Shown: in pieces, positions 16,793-25,900 of the stretch | How positions within the stretch are numbered: position 1 is the first letter of the stretch | How the letters are laid out: every line of letters starts with the position of its first letter | Source of the DNA: Stagnimonas sp965279705 | Lineage (GTDB): Bacteria; Pseudomonadota; Gammaproteobacteria; Nevskiales; Nevskiaceae | Assembly: GCA_965279705.1 (NCBI GenBank) | Contig: OZ257257.1 | Span: 310,001-374,000, forward strand | Length of the DNA: 64,000 bases | Direction of reading: 5' to 3' | Made by a program: the position numbers and the translations under genes | Notes under the pieces: model-generated | Seen by the model: only the letters and a program-made list of their open reading frames with translations | What the model was told of the DNA's origin: nothing | Database searches by the model: none

Positions 16793-17736
16793 AGGGCGGC
16801 GGTTCTCAGGGCTTTGACGCAGGGTTCGAGGCCCATCTCGGCAACCGCCTCGCCGTTGAGACAGGGGTCGTGCAGAAAGGCATCCACCACGAAGTCGATG
16901 AAGGCGCGCGTACGCGTCGGCAGAAAGCGCTTGGCGGGGTAGATGAGATGCACCGGCACGGCGGCAATCGGCCAGGCCTCCAGCAGACAGTCGAGGCGGC
17001 CATCGTGCAGCTCGTCGGCAAACAGCCAGGTGGGGGCGATGACGATACCGAGGCCCGAGAGGGCCGCGCTGCGCAGGCCCTCGTGGCTATCCACACGCAG
17101 ATTGCCCTGCGGACGCACCACTTCGTTACCGAATGTCCACAGCGGGCCGGCGCGGCTGGTGGCGAGCACGATGCAGTTGTGATGCACGAGATCGGCCGGC
17201 TGCTGGGGCGTGCCGTGTTGCCTGAGGTAGTCCGGTGAGGCAGCGCAGCACAGCGCGTAGTGGGCCACCAGCCGCGCGCGGTAGCTGGAATCCTTCAGGT
17301 CGCCGATGCGGAATGCGACGTCGATGCCCTCCTCGATCAGGTCCGGGTCGCGGTGGCTGAACTGTAAGTCGATGGTGATGCCGGGGTTTTTCTCCACGAA
17401 CGGCTTGATCAGCGGCATCACCCGGTGCCGCGCCAGCGCTGGCGGGCAGCAGATGCGCAGCAGCCCCGCTGCGGCCTGCTGGCCACGCGCGTTCGACTCG
17501 GCCTCGGCCACCGAATCGAGAATGCGGCGGCACTCGGCGTAGAAGCTCTCGCCCTCGGAGGTGAGCGACATCTTGCGGGTGGAGCGGTGCAGCAGGCGCA
17601 CGCCAAGATGCTCTTCGAGATGGGCGATGTTCTTGCTCACCGTCGGCTGGCTGGTGCCCAGCTCGCGCGCGACCGCTGAGAAGCTGCCGGTTTCCACGGC
17701 ACGCACATAGCACTGCATGAGGGCGAAACGATCCAT
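16789..17736 (-). CDS. LysR-family regulator
   Basis: A 315-residue LysR protein. The helix-turn-helix is at about residues 15-37 (VETGSFSAVARELGTSQPTV), with HRSTRKMSLTSEGESFY after it, typical of the large group with 'MDRF..MQxFVRVVETGSFS'. The effector domain contains FSHRDPDLIEEGIDVAFRIG. It overlaps the hydrolase gene by 4 bp and diverges from a peroxiredoxin-like gene; an ATTC-N11-GAAT site lies in the gap. The effector is unknown. Confidence 0.92.
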   Translation of the reverse strand: MDRFALMQCYVRAVETGSFSAVARELGTSQPTVSKNIAHLEEHLGVRLLHRSTRKMSLTSEGESFYAECRRILDSVAEAESNARGQQAAAGLLRICCPPALARHRVMPLIKPFVEKNPGITIDLQFSHRDPDLIEEGIDVAFRIGDLKDSSYRARLVAHYALCCAASPDYLRQHGTPQQPADLVHHNCIVLATSRAGPLWTFGNEVVRPQGNLRVDSHEGLRSAALSGLGIVIAPTWLFADELHDGRLDCLLEAWPIAAVPVHLIYPAKRFLPTRTRAFIDFVVDAFLHDPCLNGEAVAEMGLEPCVKALRTAAL

Positions 17737-17767
17737 ATCGGCACTTTAGCGGCTGGTTTTGACCATT

Positions 17768-17786
17768 ATTCATGCGTTAAGCGAAT
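17768..17786. promoter_or_regulatory. Candidate LysR operator ATTC-N11-GAAT
   Basis: A T-N11-A type dyad with four matching bases on each arm in the 163-bp gap between the divergent LysR (start 17736) and peroxiredoxin-like (start 17900) genes. A second, smaller dyad CATA-N4-TATG lies at 17791-17802. The spacing fits LysR dimers. Confidence 0.5.
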
Positions 17787-17899
17787 GGAACATATCGTTA
17801 TGCCCAACCTAGCGCCTCGCAGGGTTCGCCAACACAATGCCATCCATCTGAAAAGCCGTGGTTGCACTCTGCAAGCGCGGCCGAGTCAGGAGACCCTCG

Positions 17900-18583
17900 A
17901 TGAACCTGCTGCAAGACCTCGAACGCGAACGCATCTACTGGCTTCAGGAGCAACCCGCTCCCGCCAGCGCGATCGAGGTGATGGCGATGGATTTTCTGCG
18001 CCGTGCCGGCATCGAGGGCAAGGCGCTGCGGGTGGGCGAGCGCGCACCGTCATTCCGCCTGCCGGACCAGAACGGCCAGCTGGTCGAGCTCGACAGCCTG
18101 CTGGCGCTGGGACCGACGGTATTGGTGTTCTATCGCGGCCACTGGTGCCCGTTCTGCTCGCTGACGCTGCGCAGCTATCAAGAAGTGGCGATGCGCTTTG
18201 CGGCGCTGCGCTCGCCGATGGTGGCGATCTCGCCGCAGGGTGCTACCGCCACCCTGCTCACCGCAAAAACCGTGGGCGAGGGTTTGCCGCTGCTGTCGGA
18301 TGTGGGCAGCCACGTCGCCCGCGCCTATGGCCTGGCCTACGACCTGCCTGCCGCGCTCAAGGGATTGTTCGAGGGCGAATACGCCACGCCGCTGCCCGAG
18401 ATCAACGCCGATGGCGGCTGGACGCTGCCGGTGGCGGCGACCTACGTGATTGGCGAAAACGGCATCGTGCTGCGGGCGCATGTCGATGTCGATTTTCGCC
18501 ACCGCGAAGATCCGCATGCACTGCTGGACTGGCTCGCCGCGCACCATAGTCGCGACGACGAATCCGAGCGAGGTGCGGCATGA
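17900..18583 (+). CDS. Peroxiredoxin-like (AhpC/TSA) protein
   Basis: From the ATG at 17900, with AGGAG 9 bp upstream, the product is 227 residues with no signal peptide. The thioredoxin-fold active site is Cys83-Pro-Phe-Cys86 in VFYRGHWCPFCSLTLRSYQEV, the pattern of the AhpC/TSA-like 'peroxiredoxin-like' subgroup in which resolving and peroxidatic Cys form a CxxC. It probably reduces peroxides or thiols in the cytoplasm. It diverges from a LysR gene, the likely regulator. Its stop overlaps the next gene (ATGA). Confidence 0.87.
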   Translation: MNLLQDLERERIYWLQEQPAPASAIEVMAMDFLRRAGIEGKALRVGERAPSFRLPDQNGQLVELDSLLALGPTVLVFYRGHWCPFCSLTLRSYQEVAMRFAALRSPMVAISPQGATATLLTAKTVGEGLPLLSDVGSHVARAYGLAYDLPAALKGLFEGEYATPLPEINADGGWTLPVAATYVIGENGIVLRAHVDVDFRHREDPHALLDWLAAHHSRDDESERGAA

Positions 18584-19041
18584 CCCGCCAGAGCGCCGCG
18601 CTGCAGCTGCGCCGCCTCACCGACAGCATCTGGGGCGCGATGCTGGGCGCGCTGGTCTACGCCGCCTGGGCGGTGTTCGCCAACTGGGATTTCGGCGCAC
18701 CTATCGCACTCAGAGCCGGCGTCGTGCACTGGCTGGCCAGCACCGTACTCACCTACACCGGCACCGGCGTAATGCGCCGCTGCTTCGCCATGATGGATCG
18801 CCCGCTGGAGGCAGCGGTCATCACCTTCCTCGGCGGCATGGCCTACACCTACATCCTGCTGCTGGTCGTGCACCACCTGCTGGGCACGCCGCATATCGCG
18901 CTGACGCTCGCGGCCGGCGTGATCCCCAACATCCTATTTTGCGGCAGCTATGCGCTGCTGCTCGCCCGAACCACACCCGCAGAAAGCAATGCCCCGACTG
19001 TGCAGACCGCTGCCCAGTGCAACGCCATTGAGGATTGCTGA
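18580..19041 (+). CDS. Small integral membrane protein of unknown function
   Basis: This 153-residue protein has about four transmembrane segments (near 16-36, 44-66, 78-100 and 106-130; for example AVITFLGGMAYTYILLLVVH). Its start overlaps the peroxiredoxin-like stop by 4 bp and the DinB gene follows 11 bp later, so it sits inside an operon. I do not recognise the family. Confidence 0.7.
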   Translation: MTRQSAALQLRRLTDSIWGAMLGALVYAAWAVFANWDFGAPIALRAGVVHWLASTVLTYTGTGVMRRCFAMMDRPLEAAVITFLGGMAYTYILLLVVHHLLGTPHIALTLAAGVIPNILFCGSYALLLARTTPAESNAPTVQTAAQCNAIEDC

Positions 19042-19052
19042 AAGGAATTTTT

Positions 19053-19565
19053 ATGAAGAACCGTCCCGACGTGCAGAAACTGCTCGACTACAACATCGCC
19101 GTGCTCGATCAGGCATTCAAGGTGCTGGATGCGCACACCGCCGCACCCGCAAGCGATTACTCCGCGCACAGCGGCCCGCATCTGCGCCATGTGATCGAAC
19201 ACTACGAGGCGTTCACCCAGCACGTTGCCAGCCACTCGGTGGACTACGACACCCGCGCGCGCGACCGCGCACCCGAGCAGAACATGACTGTGGCGCGCGC
19301 CCGCATCGAGGCGCTACAGCAGCAGTTGTCGGTGCTCGATACCACGATGCTGACCGAGCCGATTGCCGTGCATCTGCGTGGCGGGCTGGGCGGTGAAGAT
19401 AATTTCGTCAGCTTCTCTTCACTCAGCCGCGAGCTGCTGTTTCTCGCCAGCCACGCGGTGCATCACTACGCGGTGATCCAGCTGCACTGCAAGGCGCAGG
19501 GCATCTGCCTCGGCGATGACTTCGGCAAGGCCCCGGCCACGGTGCGCCATGCACGCCAGCCCTGA
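19053..19565 (+). CDS. DinB-like family protein
   Basis: A 170-residue helical protein with three widely spaced His clusters typical of DinB-like metal-binding four-helix bundles: LRHVIEHYEAF (about 48-58) and ASHAVHHYAVIQLHC (about 135-149). DinB-like proteins often act as thiol-dependent transferases; the activity here is unknown. The ATG at 19053 has AAAGGA upstream and is preferred to a TTG 18 bp earlier. The next gene starts inside its 3' end. Confidence 0.78.
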   Translation: MKNRPDVQKLLDYNIAVLDQAFKVLDAHTAAPASDYSAHSGPHLRHVIEHYEAFTQHVASHSVDYDTRARDRAPEQNMTVARARIEALQQQLSVLDTTMLTEPIAVHLRGGLGGEDNFVSFSSLSRELLFLASHAVHHYAVIQLHCKAQGICLGDDFGKAPATVRHARQP

Positions 19566-20667
19566 AACCGTCAGCACCGCCCGGCCCTGGCAGGCGACGG
19601 CATCGGCCGCGCCGTCGCTGCGCGATCGGCTGTCGATAAGCCTTGAGCGCGCGCGGCGCTGGGAGTTCTGGCCCGCCTGGCTGTATTACATCCCCATCGT
19701 GGCGTGGATTCTCTGGCTGGGCCTGAAGCACCGCAGCCCCACGGCCTTCACCGCCGCCAACCCCGCGCTCGACGCTGGCGGCGTGGTGGGCGAGCGCAAG
19801 CATCAGGCCTTAGCACCGCTGCAAGAAAACGCACCCGATCTGGTCGCCGAGTTCGTGCTGCTGCACGCAGGTGCGTCGCCGCTGTGGGTAGCCGAGGCGC
19901 TGGATTTTGCAGCGCGTGTCGGCTTCCCCGTGGTGCTGAAACCCGACATCGGCCAGCGTGGACGCGGTGTATTCATCGCCCGCGATGCACAGGCGGTGCA
20001 CGACTATCTGCATCGCTTCGACGGCGCGGTGATCGCCCAGCGCTACATCGGCGGCGAAGAGTTCGGCGTGTTCATCGCCCGCGCGCCGGATGCTGCGCAG
20101 GTGACCGTGCTCTCCATCGTTCACAAGACCTTTCCCACCGTCACCGGCGATGGCGTGCAGACCCTGCAGGCGCTGATCCTCGGCGATGCGCGCGCCCGGC
20201 TGATCTCGGCCACGCTGTTCGCGCAGTGGGCGGCACAGCTCCAGCGCGTGCCCGCCAAGGCTGAGCGCGTGGTGCTGGTTGAGATCGGCGCGCATTGCCG
20301 CGGCAGCCTGTTTCTGGATGCGACCGCGCTCTGCACGCCGGCGCTGGTCGCCACGCTCACGCGCCTCACCGATGCCGTGCCGGGTTATGGCTTTGGCCGT
20401 ATCGACCTGCGCATCCCCAGCCTCGAACACCTGCAGCGCGGCGAAGGTCTGCGGGTGCTCGAACTCAACGGCGTCACCGCCGAGAGCGCCCACATCTATC
20501 ACCCTGATACGCCCGTGCTCGATGGCTATCGCGCCATGTTCAAGCAGTGGTCGCTGGCGTTCTCGATCGGTGCGGCCTACGCCCGGCAGGGTGCTGTGGT
20601 GACTTCGCCGCTCGCCCTGTGGCGCCTGTTCCGCGAAGACCTCAAGCGCGGCGCGCAGTGGTTCTAG
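19549..20667 (+). CDS. ATP-grasp-fold protein with N-terminal membrane helix
   Basis: A 372-residue protein. One hydrophobic helix lies at about residues 35-55 (WPAWLYYIPIVAWILWLGL). The rest looks like an ATP-grasp ligase: GFPVVLKPDIGQRGRGVFIA (ATP-binding lysine strand), then AQRYIGGEEFGVFIA and GRIDLRIPS with ELNGVTAESAHIY near the end, the place of the Mg-binding Glu/Asn. Such enzymes couple a carboxylate to an amine or thiol; the substrate is unknown. The ATG at 19549 overlaps the DinB gene by 17 bp, so the pair is coupled. Confidence 0.75.
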   Translation: MHASPETVSTARPWQATASAAPSLRDRLSISLERARRWEFWPAWLYYIPIVAWILWLGLKHRSPTAFTAANPALDAGGVVGERKHQALAPLQENAPDLVAEFVLLHAGASPLWVAEALDFAARVGFPVVLKPDIGQRGRGVFIARDAQAVHDYLHRFDGAVIAQRYIGGEEFGVFIARAPDAAQVTVLSIVHKTFPTVTGDGVQTLQALILGDARARLISATLFAQWAAQLQRVPAKAERVVLVEIGAHCRGSLFLDATALCTPALVATLTRLTDAVPGYGFGRIDLRIPSLEHLQRGEGLRVLELNGVTAESAHIYHPDTPVLDGYRAMFKQWSLAFSIGAAYARQGAVVTSPLALWRLFREDLKRGAQWF

Positions 20668-20718
20668 CGCGTCACGAATAAATTCAGCGCTGCAAGGCGC
20701 ATCACCCCGGAGATTCCC

Positions 20719-21186
20719 ATGCGTTTCATCAAACTCATTGTCGGCTCGGTGCTGTTCGCCATCACCGCACTCGCCTTCGCGGCGGCGCCCTACAACACGC
20801 TCAAGCGCGGGATCCTCAGCGATAGCGCCACCGGCATCGCCATCAACGGCTACGACACGGTGGCCTACTTCACCGACAAGAAGCCAGTGAAAGGCAGCGA
20901 CAGCTACACCACCAGCTGGAAGGGGGCGAGCTGGAAGTTCGCCTCGCAATCGCATCTGGACCTGTTCAAGGTCGATCCTGAAAAATACGCGCCGCAATAC
21001 GGCGGCTATTGCGCCTACGGTGTCTCGCAGGGTTATCTGGTGTCGGTGGAGCCCGAGCAGTTCACGGTGATCGACGGCAAGCTGTATCTCAACTACGACG
21101 CGGGCGTGCAGAAAAAATGGACCAAGGACCCGCTGGGTTACAACAAGACCGCAGACGGCAAGTTCGGCGATCTGCTGAAGAAGTAG
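20719..21186 (+). CDS. Exported YHS-domain protein
   Basis: This 155-residue protein has a signal peptide (MRFIKLIVGSVLFAITALAFAA). It carries a YHS-type domain: GYDTVAYFTDKKPVKGS, then WKFASQSHLDLFKVDPEKYAPQYGGYCAYG. YHS domains often bind metal or haem-related ligands; exported versions are uncharacterised. GGAG precedes the ATG. It heads a tight plus-strand run with a small membrane protein and coaB. Confidence 0.85.
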   Translation: MRFIKLIVGSVLFAITALAFAAAPYNTLKRGILSDSATGIAINGYDTVAYFTDKKPVKGSDSYTTSWKGASWKFASQSHLDLFKVDPEKYAPQYGGYCAYGVSQGYLVSVEPEQFTVIDGKLYLNYDAGVQKKWTKDPLGYNKTADGKFGDLLKK

Positions 21187-21211
21187 CGCGTCACGCCTGG
21201 GAGGGCTTTCG

Positions 21212-21688
21212 ATGAACTGGATCAAGCAGCACGGCCACTGGCCGCTGACGATTTTCGTGGTGTTCGTGTTCGTGCAGTCGTTGTTCTTCAAGTTCAGCAA
21301 CTCGCCGGAAACCATCTACATCTTCCAGGGCAAGCTCGACCCCTGGGCGGCCTCGCTGGGCTTTGCCGGCGTGTTCACACCGGGCGGGATTTTCTCGGCC
21401 AAGGTGGTGGGCAGTGTCGAGCTGCTGGCCTCACTGCTGCTGCTGACAGGTGCGGCGTTCGCGCACCGTCGCAGCTTGCAGGTGCTGGGTGCTGCGCTCG
21501 GTCTCGGGGTGATCTCGGGCGCGATCTTCTTCCATCTGTTCACGCCGCTGGGTGTGGCGGTGCGCAACGCCGACGGCAGCAGCGACGGGGGCCAATTGTT
21601 CGCGTTGGCCTGCGGCGTGTGGCTCTCGTGTGCCGCGCTACTGTGGCTGCGCCGTACGGTGTGGCTTGGCTGGCTGGGCCAGCGTTGA
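21212..21688 (+). CDS. Small membrane protein, DoxX-like
   Basis: A 158-residue protein with four predicted transmembrane helices (about 11-29, 66-82, 90-110 and 128-148). The topology and spacing (FVQSLFFKFSNSPE, then FSAKVVGSVELLASLLLL) resemble DoxX-type proteins, but this is tentative. GGGAGG lies upstream of the ATG. coaB begins 2 bp after the stop. Confidence 0.65.
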   Translation: MNWIKQHGHWPLTIFVVFVFVQSLFFKFSNSPETIYIFQGKLDPWAASLGFAGVFTPGGIFSAKVVGSVELLASLLLLTGAAFAHRRSLQVLGAALGLGVISGAIFFHLFTPLGVAVRNADGSSDGGQLFALACGVWLSCAALLWLRRTVWLGWLGQR

Positions 21689-21690
21689 TC

Positions 21691-22368
21691 GTGCGAGCCC
21701 AGCCCAGTCTGCAAGGTTTGCGCGCGGTGGTCACCGCCGGGCCCACGCGCGAGCCGATCGACCCGGTGCGCTTCATCAGCAACCGCTCCAGCGGCAAGCA
21801 GGGTTTTGCGGTGGCCGAGGCGCTGCACGCCGCCGGTGCCCAGGTGACGCTGATTGCCGGCCCCAGTGCACTGGCTGTGCACGGCGACATTACCCGCGTC
21901 GATGTCGAGAGCGCGCAGCAGATGCTCGACGCCAGCATGCAGGCCGCCGCCCATGCCGATCTGCTGGTCGCTGCCGCTGCCGTTGCCGATTACCGCGTCG
22001 ATACCGTCGCCAGCCAGAAGATCAAGAAAAGCGGCGATACGCTGACGCTGCACCTGGTCAAGAACCCGGACATTCTGGTGGCGCTGCGCCAGCACTATCC
22101 CGCGTTGTTTCTGGTCGGCTTTGCCGCCGAAACCGAAAAGCTCGAAGAGCACGCGCGCGGCAAGCTGGCTCGCAAGGGGCTCGATCTGATTGCCGCCAAC
22201 TGGGTCGGTGCGGGCAAGGCGTTCGATGTCGACGACAACGCACTCAGCGTGTTCTGGGCCGACGGTCAGCAGGAAATCGCATCGGCCTCCAAGGCCGAGG
22301 TAGCGCAACAATTGGTGCAGCTCATCGCGCAGCGCTGGCAGGCACGCGCCACACAGGGAGTCACCTGA
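21691..22368 (+). CDS. coaB: Phosphopantothenate-cysteine ligase, CoaB domain only
   Basis: The product from the GTG at 21691 is 225 residues and corresponds to the C-terminal half of bacterial CoaBC. Conserved motifs are VTAGPTREPIDPVRFISNRS (with the Asn31 equivalent to E. coli Asn210), AAAVADYR, KIKK (catalytic Lys), LVKNPDIL, VGFAAET and GLDLIAANWV. It activates 4'-phosphopantothenate (with CTP in most bacteria) for coupling to cysteine. The N-terminal CoaC decarboxylase half is absent, and the DNA before it encodes another protein. A TTG two codons earlier is an alternative start. Confidence 0.87.
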   Translation: MRAQPSLQGLRAVVTAGPTREPIDPVRFISNRSSGKQGFAVAEALHAAGAQVTLIAGPSALAVHGDITRVDVESAQQMLDASMQAAAHADLLVAAAAVADYRVDTVASQKIKKSGDTLTLHLVKNPDILVALRQHYPALFLVGFAAETEKLEEHARGKLARKGLDLIAANWVGAGKAFDVDDNALSVFWADGQQEIASASKAEVAQQLVQLIAQRWQARATQGVT

Positions 22369-22892
22369 TGCCGCTCAAACCCTACCTCGGCCTGCTGTGC
22401 ACGCTGCTGCCGTTCGCAGCCGGCGCCGCGACCCCGTACGTTGAACTGCGCGCCTATCCCGCTGGCGGCATCGCCAGTGCCGGCGCGCTGTTCGCCCATG
22501 GCTCGCATCTGGAGCTGGGCATCTCTGCGCTCTACAACCGCGCCGAGCGCGGTGATGCCGGCAAGCACGACGACGAATCCGGGGATGGCGTCGGCATCGG
22601 CATCGAGGCCCGGCGCTATCACCGCAGTACGCGTATGGGCTGGTTTCATGGCGCGCGCGCTGAGCTGTTCCGGTTGGACATCGACTGGCGCGACCCGGGT
22701 CGGCGCGGCCGCAGCGACATCACCGTGCTGCAACCGACGGCGCGCATCGGCTATCGCTTCGCGCCGATCCGACCTGGGGTGAGCCTTGAACTGGCCGCTG
22801 GTCTCGGTGCCGAGATCAATCTTGAAACCAAGGGTGAAAAAGTCGGCGAGGGCGCAATTGGCCTTCTGGGCGCGGCGCTGCGTTTCGACTGA
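22368..22892 (+). CDS. Exported protein, probable outer-membrane beta-barrel
   Basis: A 174-residue protein with a signal peptide (MPLKPYLGLLCTLLPFAAGA). The mature part alternates polar and hydrophobic residues (YVELRAYPAGG, GVGIGIEARRY, SLELAAGLGAEINLE) and ends in LGAALRFD, with a terminal aromatic typical of small barrels. I recognise no family. Its ATG overlaps the coaB stop by one base (TGATG), so it is coupled to coaB. Confidence 0.65.
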   Translation: MPLKPYLGLLCTLLPFAAGAATPYVELRAYPAGGIASAGALFAHGSHLELGISALYNRAERGDAGKHDDESGDGVGIGIEARRYHRSTRMGWFHGARAELFRLDIDWRDPGRRGRSDITVLQPTARIGYRFAPIRPGVSLELAAGLGAEINLETKGEKVGEGAIGLLGAALRFD

Positions 22893-22977
22893 CAAGCAAA
22901 CTCGTCGGAACGGACGTGTGCTTTCTGGCGCGAAGCCTGCATGATCGAGTGACAGCGTCCTGTCAGGAAGACATACC

Positions 22978-25900
22978 GTGACCCAAGCGATCCAGAAGCT
23001 GTTGGTGGCCAACCGTGGCGAGATCAGCATCCGCGTGATGCGCGCCTGCGCCGAGATGGGCATTCGCACCGTCGCGATCTACGCGCACGAAGATCGCTTC
23101 GCGCTGCATCGCTTCAAGGCCGACGAAAGTTATCTGGTCGGCGTCGGCAAGAAACCCATCGCCGCCTATCTCGACATTCACGACATCATCCGCGTCGCGG
23201 TGGATGCAGGTGTGGATGCGATCCATCCCGGCTACGGGTTCCTGTCCGAAAATCCCGACTTTGCCGATGCCTGCGCCGCCGCCGGCATTCGCTTCGTCGG
23301 GCCCAAGCCGATTGTCTTGCGCACGCTGGGCGACAAGGTGGCCGCGCGCGCCGCCGCCGATGCCGCCAAGGTGCCGACCCTGCCCGCCACTGGTGAGCTG
23401 CCGCGCGATCTCGAAGCCTGCAAGCCGCTGGTGGGCGCGGTGGGTTATCCGGTGATGATGAAAGCCAGCTGGGGTGGCGGCGGGCGCGGCATGCGGGTGA
23501 TCGAGAGCGAGAGCGAACTCGGCACGCAGATGGAATCGGCAAGACGCGAATCGCTGGCCGCCTTCGGCAACGACGCGGTGTATGTCGAAAAGCTGGTGAA
23601 GCGCGCGCGGCATGTCGAGGTGCAGGTGCTGGGCGACAGCCACGGCAACCTCGTGTACCTGTTCGAGCGCGATTGCACCGTGCAGCGCCGCAACCAGAAA
23701 GTGGTCGAGCGCGCACCGGCGCCGTATCTGGCTCAGGCGCAGCGCGAATCGCTGTGCGCCGCCGCCGTGCGGCTCTGCGCCAGCGTCGGCTATTCGCACG
23801 CCGGCACCGTCGAGTTCCTGATGGATGCCGACACCGGACACTTCTATTTCATCGAGGTCAACCCGCGCATCCAGGTCGAGCACACCGTCACCGAGATGGT
23901 GACCGGCGTCGATCTCGTCGCCGCGCAGATCCGTGTCAGCGAAGGTGCGACCATCGGCGACCCTGGCCTGCCTCTGCAGAAAGACTTGCGCCTCAGCGGC
24001 CACGCGCTGCAATGCCGCGTGACGACCGAAGACCCGGAGAACGGCTTCACGCCGGATCACGGTCGCGTCACCGCCTATCGCAGTCCGGCGGGCTTCGGCA
24101 TCCGGCTCGATGGCGGCACGGTGTATTCCAACGCGGTGGTCACGCCCCATTACGATTCGCTGCTGGTGAAGGTCACCGCTTGGGCGCCGGAGGCAGACGT
24201 CGCCATCCGCCGCATGGATCGCGCGCTGCGCGAGTTCCGCATTCGCGGCGTCTCCACCAATTTGCAGTTCCTCGAAAACGTCATCGCCCATCCGCTGTTT
24301 GCGAGTGGTGAGGCGACCACGCGCTTCATCGACACCACGCCAGAGTTGTTTCACTTCACCGCGCGGCTCGATCGCGCGACGAAGATGCTGAGCTTCATCG
24401 GCGAGGTGGTGGTCAACGGCAACCCGGACATGAAGGGCCGCGCCAAGCCCACAGCACCCATGCCCGCGCCGCTGCTGCCGCACACCGATCTCGCCACGCC
24501 CATCCCCACCGGTCTGCGCGATCTGCTCAAGCAGCAAGGGGCCAAGGCCTTCGCGGACTACATCAAGGCGCAGCCGCAGGTGCTGCTCACCGACACCTCG
24601 ATGCGCGATGCGCACCAGTCATTGTTCGCGACGCGCATGCGCACCGCCGACATGCTGCCGATCGCGCCGCATTACGCACGGATGTTGCCGGGGCTGCTGT
24701 CGCTGGAATGCTGGGGCGGGGCGACCTTCGATGTCGCCCTGCGCTTCCTCAAGGAGGACCCCTGGGAGCGCCTGCGTTCGCTCCGTGTCGCGGTACCAAA
24801 CATTCCGTTCCAGATGTTGCTGCGCTCGGCCAATGCGGTGGGCTACACCAACTACGCCGACAACGTGGTGCGCTTCTTTGTGCAGCAGGCGGCGAAGGAA
24901 GGCATCGACATCTTCCGTGTATTCGACTCGCTCAATGCCGTCGACAACATGCGGGTGGCGATGGATGCGGTGATCGAGGCGGGTGCCGTGTGCGAGGGCA
25001 CGCTCTGCTACACGGGCGATCTCTTCGACAGCACACGGCCCAAGTTCAACCTCGCCTATTACGTGAAGATGGCGAAGGCGCTGGAGAAAAGCGGCGCGCA
25101 TATTCTCGGCATCAAGGATATGGCCGGCATCTGCAAGCCGCGCGCGGCGTTCGAGCTGGTGCGTGCACTCAAGCAGGAAGTCAGCCTGCCGATTCACTTC
25201 CACACCCACGACACCAGCGGCATCGCAGCGGCGAGCGTGCTGGCGGCGGTGGAGGCCGGCTGCGATGCGGTGGATGGCGCGCTCGATGCCTTGAGCGGGC
25301 TCACCTCGCAGCCCAATCTCGGCAGCATCGCCGCCGCACTCGCAGGCCACGCACGCGACCCAAAGCTCGATACCGACGCGATGCAGAAACTCTCGGATTA
25401 CTGGGAGGGCGTGCGCCGCTTCTACGCGCCGTTCGAGGCCGACATCCGCAGCGGCACGGCGGATGTCTATCGCCACGAGATGCCGGGCGGCCAGTACACC
25501 AACCTGCGCGAACAGGCGCGCAGCATGGGCCTGGCCGACCGCTGGAGCGAGGTGTCCAAAGCCTATGCCGACGTCAACCGCCTGTTCGGCGACATCGTCA
25601 AGGTCACGCCGAGCAGCAAGGTGGTCGGCGACATGGCGCTGTTCATGGTCGCCAAGGGCTTGAGTGCGGCGCAGATGGCCGACCCCGAGCATGCGGTCGA
25701 TTTCCCCGAGTCGGTGGTGCAGCTGTTCCGCGGCGACCTCGGCCTGCCGCCCGAACCCTGGCCGTTGGCTTTGCAGCAGAAAATCCTGCGCGGCAAAACG
25801 GCACTCACCGAACGCCCCGGTGCCAGCCTTGCTGCCGTCGATCTCGACGCCGAACGGACGAAAGCCGAAACCGATCTCGGCGTGAAGCTAAGCGATGCCG

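Noticed and set aside
19810..24615. Long minus-strand frames opposite the ATP-grasp, coaB and pyc genes
   Set aside because: They lie opposite genes with unmistakable motifs and show no conserved features.
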